Source: Streptomyces netropsis
Lineage (GTDB): Bacteria; Actinomycetota; Actinomycetes; Streptomycetales; Streptomycetaceae
Length of the DNA: 64,000 bases
NCBI RefSeq assembly: GCF_014203545.1
Contig: NZ_JACHJG010000013.1
Location: 186,001 to 250,000 of the forward strand
Reading direction: 5' to 3'
The position numbers were made by a program, and so were the translations under genes. The notes below the pieces were generated by a model, which was given only the letters and a program-made list of their open reading frames with translations, made no database searches and was not told the DNA's origin. Position 1 is the first letter of the stretch; each line of letters opens with the position of its first letter. This document shows positions 8,946 to 17,800 of this stretch, piece after piece.

Positions 8946-9752
8946 TCAGGCCGCCGAGGCGAACACCGGCAGATAGCCGCCGGACTGCCCCGAGGCGGTG
9001 GGGTGGTACGACTCGTCGACGGGGAGCGTCACGCTGTGCAGCCACGCGTTGCCGGAGCAGATCTCGTGCCCGGCGAAGGTGGAGTTCACATCACCGAAGG
9101 CGAAGCCGTGGTCGGCGGCGCGCTTGGCGAGGACGGTGTTGATGTGGTCGGCCGCGCCGTTGATGGCGATCCGCTTCTTGTCACTCAGGCCGCCGCTACA
9201 CCCGCCGCCGATCCGATAGAAGCGTGGATAGCCCAGCACGACGACGTGGGCGCCGGGCGCCTTGGCCTTGATCGCGGAGTAGACCGAGTCGAGCTGTCCG
9301 GGGAGAGTGCCCTCGATGTACGTACGGGCCTGGGCGACCCGGTTCAGGCAGGTGCTGTCGGAGCCGAAGACGCACGTCGACATGGTGTCGGCGAATCCGG
9401 CGTCGTTGCCGCCGACACTGATGCTGACGAGCCCGGTCGAGCTGTTGAGCGGGGCGAGCTGACTGCTGAGAACATCACCCGTTCGAGCACCCGAGCAGGC
9501 GGTGAAGGCGAAGCTCGCGGGCGCGTTCGCGGCGGCCCAGAGCGCCGGGTAGGACTTGCTGCTGCGCTTGCAGTCGCCGCTGGAGCCGATGTAGCCGCCG
9601 GCCCCCACTCCGGATGAGTAGGAGTCGCCGAGGGCCACATAGGCGGGAGTTGAGGATCTCTCCGTGGAATGTGCGGCTCCGGCCCCGGACAAGGCGAGGA
9701 CGGCCGCGAGGGCGAACGCGGAAACGGAGCCGGTGAGCGTGGACAGTTTCAT
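8946..9752 (-). CDS. Secreted SGNH/GDSL-family lipase/esterase
   Basis: A 268-residue secreted hydrolase resembling Streptomyces SGNH lipases. A signal peptide occupies about residues 1-28 (MKLSTLTGSVSAFALAAVLA, cleavage near GAAHS). The four SGNH blocks are visible: ALGDSYSSGVG with the nucleophile Ser, the block II Gly region after TACSGARTG, SVGGNDAGF with the Asn, and DESYHPTASGQ with the catalytic Asp/His. Several Cys residues suggest disulfides, as in the S. rimosus and S. coelicolor enzymes. It hydrolyses ester bonds of lipids outside the cell. The start is ATG 9752, with GGGAGG six bases upstream; an in-frame ATG at 9764 overlaps that ribosome site and was rejected. Confidence 0.92.
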   Translation of the reverse strand: MKLSTLTGSVSAFALAAVLALSGAGAAHSTERSSTPAYVALGDSYSSGVGAGGYIGSSGDCKRSSKSYPALWAAANAPASFAFTACSGARTGDVLSSQLAPLNSSTGLVSISVGGNDAGFADTMSTCVFGSDSTCLNRVAQARTYIEGTLPGQLDSVYSAIKAKAPGAHVVVLGYPRFYRIGGGCSGGLSDKKRIAINGAADHINTVLAKRAADHGFAFGDVNSTFAGHEICSGNAWLHSVTLPVDESYHPTASGQSGGYLPVFASAA

Positions 9753-10178
9753 GGAACCTCCCATAGCAGGGTTTCGGCCACGTCCGTCGTAGCAGCCACC
9801 CCCGCAACAATGGAAGTGTCCATGCCAAAATTGTGGGAACGGTGGTCCTATAAATGACCTTTGCGTGTCAGGTCTATGACATTCCGCTACCGACTGCCCA
9901 CCGCCGGGAGCCCCGACGGCCGGGTGCGGGAATCCGCGTGCGCGTCCGTATGGGTGTCGGGCGTCGCCCGGCGTCCCTCATTTGCCCCAACGGGCCTTTG
10001 AAGATCCTGGGTTGACGGTGCGACACTTTGGTGAAGTGTTCACCTGACGGACAACCTCCGGTTCCGCCGCGGTGCGATATCCGGAGGCCGTTTGCACGGC
10101 CTTCACATCTTGACGCGCCTCTGCCGATTGCGCGACATTGAAGCCCGGCATCCGGCGCTTCGGGGGGCAAAGTCGCCA
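9753..10178. other. Divergent promoter region, lipase / polysaccharide cluster
   Basis: 426 bp between the minus-strand lipase gene and the plus-strand cluster. It is noticeably less GC-rich around 9790-9880. It holds the inverted repeat GGTGAA-GTG-TTCACC at 10030-10044 and the overlapping ACACTT-N5-AAGTGT at 10023-10039. No gene is supported. Confidence 0.5.
10030..10044. promoter_or_regulatory. Palindromic operator candidate GGTGAA-N3-TTCACC
   Basis: A perfect 6-bp inverted repeat with a 3-bp spacer, about 135 bp before the first gene of the polysaccharide cluster. The arms resemble the AGTGA/TCACC halves described for BldD boxes in Streptomyces. The match is by eye only, and no -10 element was assigned. 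Confidence 0.35.
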
Positions 10179-10616
10179 ATGCAGAACGTCACTGATCTCA
10201 CGGATCCCACGGAACTCAACCAAGCCGACGACCCCGTCGGAAGGAGAACTCGGGCGGCCGAGTCCCTTCCCCTGGTCGTCGGCGCCGCCGTCGCCATCGC
10301 GGGGGTCGGGGCCGTGCTGGCGCTCGCCGACATCGGCTCGCCACTGCGTGCGCCGCTCACCCTCTTCTTTCTCGTCATGGCACCGGCGGGCGCCGTGGGG
10401 GCGGCGCTGCGCGGTATCGATCCGCTCAGCCGCTCGGTCGTCGCGGCGGGCGGGGCGGTCGCCATCGATCTGCTGGTCGCGCAGACCATGCTCGCGCTGC
10501 ACGCCTGGAGCGTGCGGGGCGGGGTGGCCGCGGTCGCGGTCGTCAGCCTGCTGCTGTTCCTGCTGGCGCATGTGCGCCGGCGCCGGGACGGCGCTCCGCG
10601 AAGTCGGGCCGCCTGA
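10179..10616 (+). CDS. Small four-helix membrane protein of the polysaccharide cluster
   Basis: A 145-residue protein with about four predicted membrane helices (around LPLVVGAAVAIAGVGAVLA, APLTLFFLVMAPAGAVGAAL, VVAAGGAVAIDLLVAQ and VAVVSLLLFLLAHV) and a basic C-terminus. The family is not recognised. ATG 10179 (MQNVTDLTD) is preferred to ATG 10092 because the upstream 29 residues are Arg/His-rich and atypical, but the Shine-Dalgarno is poor for both. Its TGA lies one base before the GTG start of the next gene, so it is translationally coupled to the transferase. It may be a membrane anchor or regulator for the surface glycan machinery. Confidence 0.65.
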   Translation: MQNVTDLTDPTELNQADDPVGRRTRAAESLPLVVGAAVAIAGVGAVLALADIGSPLRAPLTLFFLVMAPAGAVGAALRGIDPLSRSVVAAGGAVAIDLLVAQTMLALHAWSVRGGVAAVAVVSLLLFLLAHVRRRRDGAPRSRAA

Positions 10617-10617
10617 G

Positions 10618-11712
10618 GTGGACATCAGGGTGTACCGACCCGGTGACCTCACGGCGGCGGACCGGGCGGCATGGTCCGCCATGCAGCGGCAAGCCGCCCT
10701 CGACGGGTCGCCCCAGCTCGCGAACCCCTTTCTCGCACCGGAGTTCACGCTCGCGGTCGGCAGGTCACGGCACGGCGCGCGGATCGCGGTCGTGCGGGAG
10801 GACGGCGAGCCGGTGGCCTTCTTCCCTTACCAGCGCAGCTCGTTGGGGGTGGGCCGGGCGATCGGCCTCGGTGTCTCCGACGCCCAGGGCCTGATCCACC
10901 GACCCGGATTCCAGTGGGACGCACGGGATTTGCTGCACGCCTGCGGGCTGTCCGTCTGGGAGTTCGACCACTTGGTGGAGGGGCAGAAGCCGTTCGAGGT
11001 GGCGTCCTCCGGGTCGTTCGCCTCGCCCGTCATCGATGTGGACCAGGGCTTCGAGCGGTATCTGACGGCGCTGCGCAAGCAGCGGCCGAAGTTCGTCCGC
11101 GCCACCCGCGCCAAGGAGCGCAGGCTCGCCCGGAACGTCGGCGAGGTGCGGTACGTGCACGACGAACGCGATCCGGCCGTCCTGCGGAAGCTGATCGGAT
11201 GGAAGTCGGCGCAGTATCGAAGAACGGGGCGCAGCGACCGGTTCGCGCGCCCTTGGATCTGCCGGCTGGTCGATCAGCTCTTCCACACCCGCACCGAGTC
11301 GTTCGCGGGTCTGCTGTCGGTGCTCTACGCGGGCGGGCGGCCGGTCGCGGCGCACTTCGGGCCGCGCTCGCGGACGGTGCTGTCCTGCTGGTTCCCCGCG
11401 TACGACCCGGAGTTCGGGAGGTACTCCCCCGGGCTGCTGCTGCATCTGCGGATGGCGGAAGGGGCCGCCGCGGAGGGCCTGGGCTACGTGGACCTGGGGC
11501 GGGGCGAGAAGGAGTACAAGGACTCCCTCAAGACACGTGAACTCATCGTGTGCGAGGGGTGGGTGATGCGCCGTCACCCGGTGGCCTTCGGACACCGCGC
11601 ACGCCGGGCGCCCATACGGGCGCTCCGCAACACCGTGGTGTCCCGGCCCGGTCTCTTCGAGCCGGCCGACCGGCTTCTCAAACGCATGGGAAGCCTGCGC
11701 GAAGGTAGTTGA
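10618..11712 (+). CDS. GNAT/FemAB-like acyltransferase (CelD/BioF2-like)
   Basis: A 364-residue protein with the split-GNAT architecture of Acetyltransf_6 proteins, which acylate or aminoacylate cell-envelope glycans. Typical stretches are FLAPEFTLAVG near the N-terminus, FFPYQRSSLGVGRAIG, and the C-terminal GNAT core AAHFGPRSRTVLSCWFPAYD, LLHLRMAEGAAAEGLGYVDL, GRGEKEYKDSL. The start is GTG 10618, directly after the previous stop codon, which indicates coupling. It is the second gene of the glycan operon; probable role is modification of a surface polysaccharide precursor. The acyl donor is unknown. Confidence 0.8.
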   Translation: MDIRVYRPGDLTAADRAAWSAMQRQAALDGSPQLANPFLAPEFTLAVGRSRHGARIAVVREDGEPVAFFPYQRSSLGVGRAIGLGVSDAQGLIHRPGFQWDARDLLHACGLSVWEFDHLVEGQKPFEVASSGSFASPVIDVDQGFERYLTALRKQRPKFVRATRAKERRLARNVGEVRYVHDERDPAVLRKLIGWKSAQYRRTGRSDRFARPWICRLVDQLFHTRTESFAGLLSVLYAGGRPVAAHFGPRSRTVLSCWFPAYDPEFGRYSPGLLLHLRMAEGAAAEGLGYVDLGRGEKEYKDSLKTRELIVCEGWVMRRHPVAFGHRARRAPIRALRNTVVSRPGLFEPADRLLKRMGSLREGS

Positions 11713-12117
11713 GGCGCACGAGATTCGAATGCGCCGTCGACACAGATCACCAATACCCGACACCTCGAACCCGGCGGAAAAACACCAAAGGAGGAGTCAC
11801 CGCGGGAGCTCTTGCCATACAGTCTCAAGCATCAATACCGTCGTACATCCACCCGCAACGGCCCATCATGCAAAGCGGCACTAGGGGAGGGCTCAAGCGT
11901 CGCGATGGTGTCCGGAGCGGGGCGCGGTAGGGGGTAGCCGCGCTCGGCCTTCACAGCGTGCCGAGTCGCGTGCCGCGCGGCCAGCAACACTTGCCAACTC
12001 ACCCTGTCCGTACGGCGATCCATGCCGTTCGGGGCAAGGTGAGTACCCCCTTTTCGACCCGGAAAACCACCGGACCGCTCTGGGCGGGCGGTCCACCGGA
12101 CGAGAGGGAGACAGTAC
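11713..12117. other. Intergenic region inside the polysaccharide cluster
   Basis: 405 bp before the first glycosyltransferase. It contains an exceptionally strong Shine-Dalgarno-like AAAGGAGG (11787-11794) with no ATG or GTG at a usable distance; the closest start, a TTG at 11813, opens a 41-codon frame that is poorly placed. A separate promoter for the downstream glycosyltransferases probably lies here but was not resolved. Confidence 0.4.
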
Positions 12118-12936
12118 ATGAGTTCTTTTCTGCGCCCGGCGGCCGATCAAGATCCATTGATAAGCGGTCGCTACCGCCCGGTCACCTCACATTTCGCGAT
12201 CGCACCGCCGGTCAGCGTCGTCATCCCGGCGATGAACGAGGCGGAGAACCTTCCGTACGTGTTCAAGACGCTGCCCGAGTGGATTCACGAAGTGGTCCTC
12301 GTCGACGGCAATTCGACCGACGACACCGTGCAGGTCGCCCGCGACCTGTGGCCGGACGTCAAGGTCGTCGAACAGCTCGGCAAGGGCAAGGGGGATGCCC
12401 TGATCACGGGCTTCGCGGCCTGCACGGGCGAGATCATCGTCATGGTCGACGCGGACGGCTCCGCGGACGGCAACGAGATCGTCAGCTATGTCTCCGCGCT
12501 CGTCGGTGGCGCGGACTTCGCCAAGGGCTCTCGGTTCGCCAACGGGGGCGGCACTGACGACATGACTCCGATCCGGAAGCTCGGCAACCGGGTCCTGACC
12601 TCCATCGTCAATCACAAGTTCGGGGCGCGCTACACCGATCTGTGCTACGGCTACAACGCGTTCTGGAAGCGCTGCCTGGACGAACTCGCCCTGGACTGCG
12701 CGGGGTTCGAGGTGGAGACGTTGATGAACATCAGAGTGGCCAAAGCGGGGCTGCGGGTACAGGAGATTCCCAGCCATGAGTTCGTCCGCATCCACGGCAC
12801 CAGCAATCTACGGGCCGTGCGCGACGGACTACGGGTGCTGCATGTGATTCTGCGTGAACACGGTGCAAAGCGACTCCGAAGCCGCCCACCGCGGCTCGCG
12901 ATCGCGCCGGCCGCGAGCCGGGGGGAGGTGTCTTGA
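12118..12936 (+). CDS. Family 2 glycosyltransferase (polyprenyl-phosphate sugar transferase-like)
   Basis: A 272-residue GT2 enzyme without membrane helices, like the catalytic domain of dolichol/polyprenyl-phosphate mannosyltransferases. It shows VSVVIPAMNEAENLPYVF at the nucleotide-binding start, VLVDGNSTDDTVQVA, the metal-binding VMVDADGSADG (DXD-like), FAKGSRFANGGGTDDMTPIR and the acceptor region FEVETLMNIRVAKAGLRVQEIP. It likely loads a sugar onto a lipid carrier or growing glycan at the inner membrane face. ATG 12118 is preceded by GGGAGAC. Its TGA overlaps the TTG start of the next glycosyltransferase (TTGA). Confidence 0.88.
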   Translation: MSSFLRPAADQDPLISGRYRPVTSHFAIAPPVSVVIPAMNEAENLPYVFKTLPEWIHEVVLVDGNSTDDTVQVARDLWPDVKVVEQLGKGKGDALITGFAACTGEIIVMVDADGSADGNEIVSYVSALVGGADFAKGSRFANGGGTDDMTPIRKLGNRVLTSIVNHKFGARYTDLCYGYNAFWKRCLDELALDCAGFEVETLMNIRVAKAGLRVQEIPSHEFVRIHGTSNLRAVRDGLRVLHVILREHGAKRLRSRPPRLAIAPAASRGEVS

Positions 12937-14060
12937 AACCTCCACCGGCCGGGCCGGGTGGGGCGCCTGACGTCTCGGTGGTCATCTGTGTCTACACCGA
13001 GGACCGGTGGGACGACATCCTCGCGGCGGTGTCCTCGGTGCGCGATCAGTCACGGCCCGCGCTGGAGACGCTGATCGTCGTGGACCACAATCCCGCCCTC
13101 CTGCGGCGGCTCGCCAAGACCTTCGGCGACGACGGCGCCGGGGGCGCGCCGGACCGGGTGCGGGTGCTCGCGAACGCGGGCCCCCGCGGTCTGTCGGCGG
13201 GCCGCAACACCGGCATCGCGGCGTCGACGGGCGAGGTGATCGCCTTCCTCGACGACGACGCGGTGGCCGAGCGGGACTGGCTGCGGTATTTCGCCGAGGC
13301 CTACGCCGACCCGCGGGTCATGGCGGTGGGCGGCCGCACCCTCCCCGTGTGGGAGTCCCGGCGCAGACCCGTGTGGTTCCCGGCCGAGTTCGACTGGGTC
13401 GTGGGCTGTACGTATCTGGGGTTGCCGCCCGGCCGGACCGAGGTCCGCAACGTCCTCGGCGGCAACGCCTCCTTCCGCAGGTCGGCGCTGACCGCCGTGG
13501 GCGGCTTCGCCAACGGCATCGGCCGCGACGGCAACCGGCTGCCGCTGGGCTGCGAGGAGACGGAGCTGTGCATCCGGCTGACCCGGGCCGTACCGGACGC
13601 GGTGCTGCTGATCGACGACCGCTCGGTGATCCACCACCGGGTGCCCGCCGCGCGTGAACGGTTCGCCTACTTCCGCACCCGCGCGTTCGCAGAGGGCCTG
13701 TCCAAGGCGCTCGTGGCGCGGAGCGTGGGCGCCCGGGCGGGGTTGGAGACGGAGCGCCGGTACACCACGCGCGTGCTGCCCGCGGGCATCGCGCGCGGGG
13801 TCCGCGACGCGCTGCTCGGCCGGCCCGGGGGCGCGGGTAGGGCGGGGGCGATCGTGGCCGGCGTGGCCGCGGCGGCCGGGGGCTACGCGCTCGGCAGCGT
13901 GCGGGCGCGCCGGGGCGGCGAGCGGTTCGCGCCGGCGACCGTACCGGGCGCCGGGGCCCACACCGGGCCGGCGGGCGGTCCGGGGCGGTCCGCCGCCCCG
14001 GAGGGACCGGCCGCGGCCGGTCCCGTGACGGAACCGGCCAAGGAGGGGACCGAGGCATGA
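12933..14060 (+). CDS. Family 2 glycosyltransferase
   Basis: A 375-residue GT2 protein. The GT-A fold begins at VSVVICVYTEDRWDDILAAV, and the metal-binding site is AFLDDDAVAERDWL near residue 105-118. VLGGNASFRRSAL and LGCEETELCIRL carry the catalytic ED-type motif. The C-terminal ~110 residues contain a weakly hydrophobic stretch and an Ala/Gly/Pro-rich tail of low complexity. The start is TTG 12933, overlapping the previous stop by four bases with GGGGGAGG just upstream. The stop overlaps the next ATG (ATGA). It is part of the surface-glycan operon; the sugar specificity is unknown. Confidence 0.87.
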   Translation: MKPPPAGPGGAPDVSVVICVYTEDRWDDILAAVSSVRDQSRPALETLIVVDHNPALLRRLAKTFGDDGAGGAPDRVRVLANAGPRGLSAGRNTGIAASTGEVIAFLDDDAVAERDWLRYFAEAYADPRVMAVGGRTLPVWESRRRPVWFPAEFDWVVGCTYLGLPPGRTEVRNVLGGNASFRRSALTAVGGFANGIGRDGNRLPLGCEETELCIRLTRAVPDAVLLIDDRSVIHHRVPAARERFAYFRTRAFAEGLSKALVARSVGARAGLETERRYTTRVLPAGIARGVRDALLGRPGGAGRAGAIVAGVAAAAGGYALGSVRARRGGERFAPATVPGAGAHTGPAGGPGRSAAPEGPAAAGPVTEPAKEGTEA

Positions 14061-14857
14061 ACGGTGGTCCGGTCCCCATACTGATGTATCACGCGGTGGC
14101 GCACACGCCCTCGCGCGCGGCACACGCGCTGTCGGTGTCACCGGCCGCGTTCGGCGAGCAGATGCGGCTGCTCGCCGAGCGGGGTTTCACCCCGCTGACC
14201 GCCGACCAGCTGGCAACCGCCTGGCGCGACGGCCTCGCGCTGCCCCCGGATCCGGTCCTGATCACCTTCGACGACGGCTACGAGGGCGTGCACCGCTACG
14301 CCCTCCCCGTCCTCGTCGAGCACGGCTTCGCGGCGACGCTGTTCGCCTCCACGGGGTGGGTGCGCGGGGAGCACGAGACCGGTGGGGCGCTGGATCTCAT
14401 GCTCACCTGGGACCAGGTCCGCGAGCTGGCCGGGGCGGGGCTGGAGATCGGCGGTCACAGTCACACCCACCCACAGCTCGACCAACTCGCCGATGACACG
14501 CTGCGGTTCGAGGTGGAACGCTGCCGGGACGTACTGACGCTGGAGCTCGGCCGTCCGCCGGTGTCCTTCGCCTATCCCTACGGCTATTCGAGCCGTCGGG
14601 TGCGGAGCGCCGTGCGGACGGCCGGCTTCGGCGTCTCGCTGGCCGTGGGCAACGCCCTGGCCGCGCGGCGGCAGGGGCCGTACGCACTGGAGCGCGTCAC
14701 CGTGGGCCGCTCGACGACGATCGACGAGTTCGAACAACTCGTCGAAGGCCGGGACATCGGCCGTCACTTCGCCGGGGACCGCGCGTTGACCAAGGGTTAC
14801 GCCATGGTTCGCAGAACTCGACAGATCATGAGGAAGGTAAGCGAAGTCCGTGTCTGA
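14057..14857 (+). CDS. Polysaccharide deacetylase (NodB/CE4 family)
   Basis: A 266-residue NodB-homology protein that removes N- or O-acetyl groups from polysaccharide. The catalytic Asp and metal-ligand Asp are in LITFDDGYEGVHRYALPVL, and the two metal His residues are in IGGHSHTHPQLDQL. A third block is SFAYPYGYSSRRVRSAVR. There is no signal peptide or membrane helix, which suggests action on a cytoplasmic lipid-linked precursor, or export by other means. ATG 14057 overlaps the previous gene by four bases and the stop overlaps the next GTG start by eight bases. Confidence 0.9.
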   Translation: MNGGPVPILMYHAVAHTPSRAAHALSVSPAAFGEQMRLLAERGFTPLTADQLATAWRDGLALPPDPVLITFDDGYEGVHRYALPVLVEHGFAATLFASTGWVRGEHETGGALDLMLTWDQVRELAGAGLEIGGHSHTHPQLDQLADDTLRFEVERCRDVLTLELGRPPVSFAYPYGYSSRRVRSAVRTAGFGVSLAVGNALAARRQGPYALERVTVGRSTTIDEFEQLVEGRDIGRHFAGDRALTKGYAMVRRTRQIMRKVSEVRV

Positions 14858-17800
14858 CACGTCCACCCGGGCCGAGGAACGGGAGGCGCAGAGTCCGGTG
14901 AGCCGCAGACTGCGGCTCCCGGGGCGCGGCGGCAGCAGTCCACTGTTCCGCAACGCCTTCGCCCTGATGCTCAATACGGGCATCAGTGCCGTCCTCGGCG
15001 TGGGCTACTGGCTGATAGCCGCCCGGTACTACACCCCGACCGCGGTCGGCCAGGGGTCCGCGGCCATCGCCGCGATGAAGCTGCTCGCGGGGCTCACCGC
15101 GATCACCCTCACCGGGGCGCTGGCCCGCTTCATCCCCGTGGCCGGACGGTCGACGGGCCGGCTCGTCCTGCGTACGTACGCGGGGAGTTCGGCCGTCGTC
15201 GCCGTCGCGGCCTGCGTCTTCCTGTCCACACTGGACCTCTGGGGTCCCTCCTACCGCTCGTTGCACGGATTGCTGCCCGGTCTCGGGTTCGTCGTCGCCG
15301 TCGTCGCCTGGTCCCTCCTCACCCTCCAGGACGGGGTGCTGACCGGGCTGCGCAGCGCGTTCTGGGTGCCGGTGGGCAATACGGTGTTCTCCGCGGCGAA
15401 GCTCGCGCTGCTGGTGGCGCTGGCGGCGGTGCTGCCGGCGTCCGGGGTGTTCACCTCCTGGGTCGTCTCCATCGGTGTGTCGGTGCTGCCGCTGGGCTGG
15501 CTGGTCTTCCGCCGGCTGGCGCCGCGGCACGCCCTGGCGACCGCGAAGACGGCCCGGCCCCCCACCTACCGGGAGATGGGCCGCTTCCTGGCCGGGGACT
15601 ACACCGGGTCGCTGTTCTCACTGGCCGTGGTCTATCTGGTGCCGGTGATCGTCGCCTCGCAGGTCAGCTCCACCAACAACGCGTACTTCTACATCGCCAC
15701 CACCATCGGTGGCACGGTGAACCTGCTCGCCATCAACATGGGCGCCTCCCTGACCGTCGAGGGCTCGCACGACCCGGCCCGGCTCGCGGAGAACTGCCGG
15801 GCGGCGCTGCGCCGGATGGCCAAGATCATGGTCCCGGTCTGTGTGCTGCTCTTCCTCCTCGCGCCCTACGTCCTGCGGGTCTTCGGGCAGGGGTACGCGG
15901 ACGCGGCCACGCCGCTGCTGCGGTGGTTCGCCGTGGGGGCTGCGCTGCGGGTGGTGATGGAGGTGTACTTCGCGGTGCTGCGGGCCCAGAGCCGGACGGC
16001 CGGGCTCGCCTATCTCCAGGGGCTGCTGTGCGTCCTGGTGCTGGGGCTGACACTGCTGCTGCTCCCCCGACTGAGGCTGGCGGGTGCGGGCATCGCGGAG
16101 GTCGTCAGCCTCGCGGTGATCGCCTCGATCTCGGCGGTCAGGCTCCGCAGGATCCTCAAGGACGCGTCGGCGGACTCCCCGCCCCGCGCCCCCGGCGCCG
16201 CGCCCGACGGCGATCTCGCGGATCTGGCGGTCCACGGCGACCGGCGGGGTTTCCGCCAGGGTTTTAGGCACGGCCGCGGGGCGGCGGCCGGAGCGGAGCG
16301 CGACGGCGGCGGTTACGGCACCCGGTGGGCGCTGCGCGCCGCGCTGGACGCGGACACGATGCCGCTGGGCGTGCGGCTGGACTTCGACCACTTGGAGAGG
16401 CGCCCCGATCTCCGGCACACCCCCGAGGCGGTACCGATGTCCTCCGCAGTCCCCACCGAGCCGGACGAGCCGCGTACGGCGGCCGCCGCCTCGGCGCCCG
16501 CCTCCGTCGCCGCCGCGGCGTCGGGCGGCACGTCCGCGGCGTCCGCGGCGGCCCCTTCGACAGGGCCGACCGGTACCTCCTCGGCCTCGACCGCCGCGTC
16601 CGTCTCCGCGGCCTCCGACGTCTCCGCGCTTCCCGAGGGCTCGGGGACGCCGCCCACCGTGGTCGCCCGTACGCTGCCGGGGGCGCGCAGGCCGTGGTGG
16701 CGGGGCCCGGAGGCCGGGATCTGGCTGCTGTTCGGCGCCGCCCTGGCGTTGTACTGGGTGCCGCTGCGGTCCCTCGGCGAGTCCGATCTGGACGGCATGG
16801 GCGGGCTCGGGCTGGTGTCCGTGCTCCCCGTGGCGACGGTGCTGGGGGCCGCGCTGCTGGTGGTGTCGTTCGCGTCCGCGCTGTGGCTGGACCGGCCGCG
16901 CCGCGGGCTGCTGACCGCCGTCCTGCTGCTGACGGTGGTGTCCCTGCACGCCGTGCCCGCGGTGCTGGAGGACCAGCCGCGCTTCGCGACGGCCTGGCAG
17001 CACCTCGGCTTCCTGGACTACATCGACCGGTCCGGGACGGCCGCGCCGGACCTCGACGCCCGCTGGAGCTGGCCCGGCTTCTTCGCCCTCGCCGCCCTCG
17101 CCGCCCGGGCCTGTGGGCTGAGCGACCTCACGGAGGTGCTCCGCTGGTGGCCGTTGACCGTTCAGCTGCTGTGCCTCGCGCCGCTGGCGCTGCTGCTGAG
17201 AGCCGTGCGGGCGAGCTGGCGGGCCAAGTGGACGGCGGTGTGGCTGTTCGCCCTGTGCGGCTGGGTCGGACAGGACTACTTCTCGCCCCAGGCGCTGAAC
17301 TACTTCATCTATCTGCTCTTCGTGGCCGTGCTGCTGGTGTGGTTCCGCTGGCCCCGGCAGCTGGGCGGCAAGCTGCTGCCGGGCGAGGCCGAGGTCGCAC
17401 CCGCCGGCCGTCGCCAGCAAGGGGTGCTGCTGGCGCTGCTCATCGCCCTGTTCGCGGCCTCGGTGGCCAGCCATCAGCTGACCCCCTTCGTGATGCTGGG
17501 CGTGCTGACCGTTCTGGTGCTCACCCGCCGCTCGACGCTGACCGGACTGCCACTGCTGTGCGGTGTGATGCTGGCGGTGTGGGTGGGGTTCCTGGCGGAG
17601 CCGTACTGGTCGGGTCACTTCGACGAGCTGTTCGGCGGCCTGGGCTCGCTGGGCGGCAATGTCTCCTCGTCCGTCTCGGGCCGCATCGAAGGCGGCAGCA
17701 GCACCCACAAGCTGGTGCTGTACACCCGGGTCGCGCTCGCGGGCGGTGTGCTGGCCTTCGCCGCGTTCGGCTGGTGGCGCCGCCGGCGGTCCGGTCGCGC

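Noticed and set aside
8818..8976. 52-codon plus-strand frame starting MGNKGGAFPLL
   Set aside because: It has a fair ribosome site but runs through the lipase terminator and into the lipase gene antisense, and its sequence is Arg/Pro-rich.
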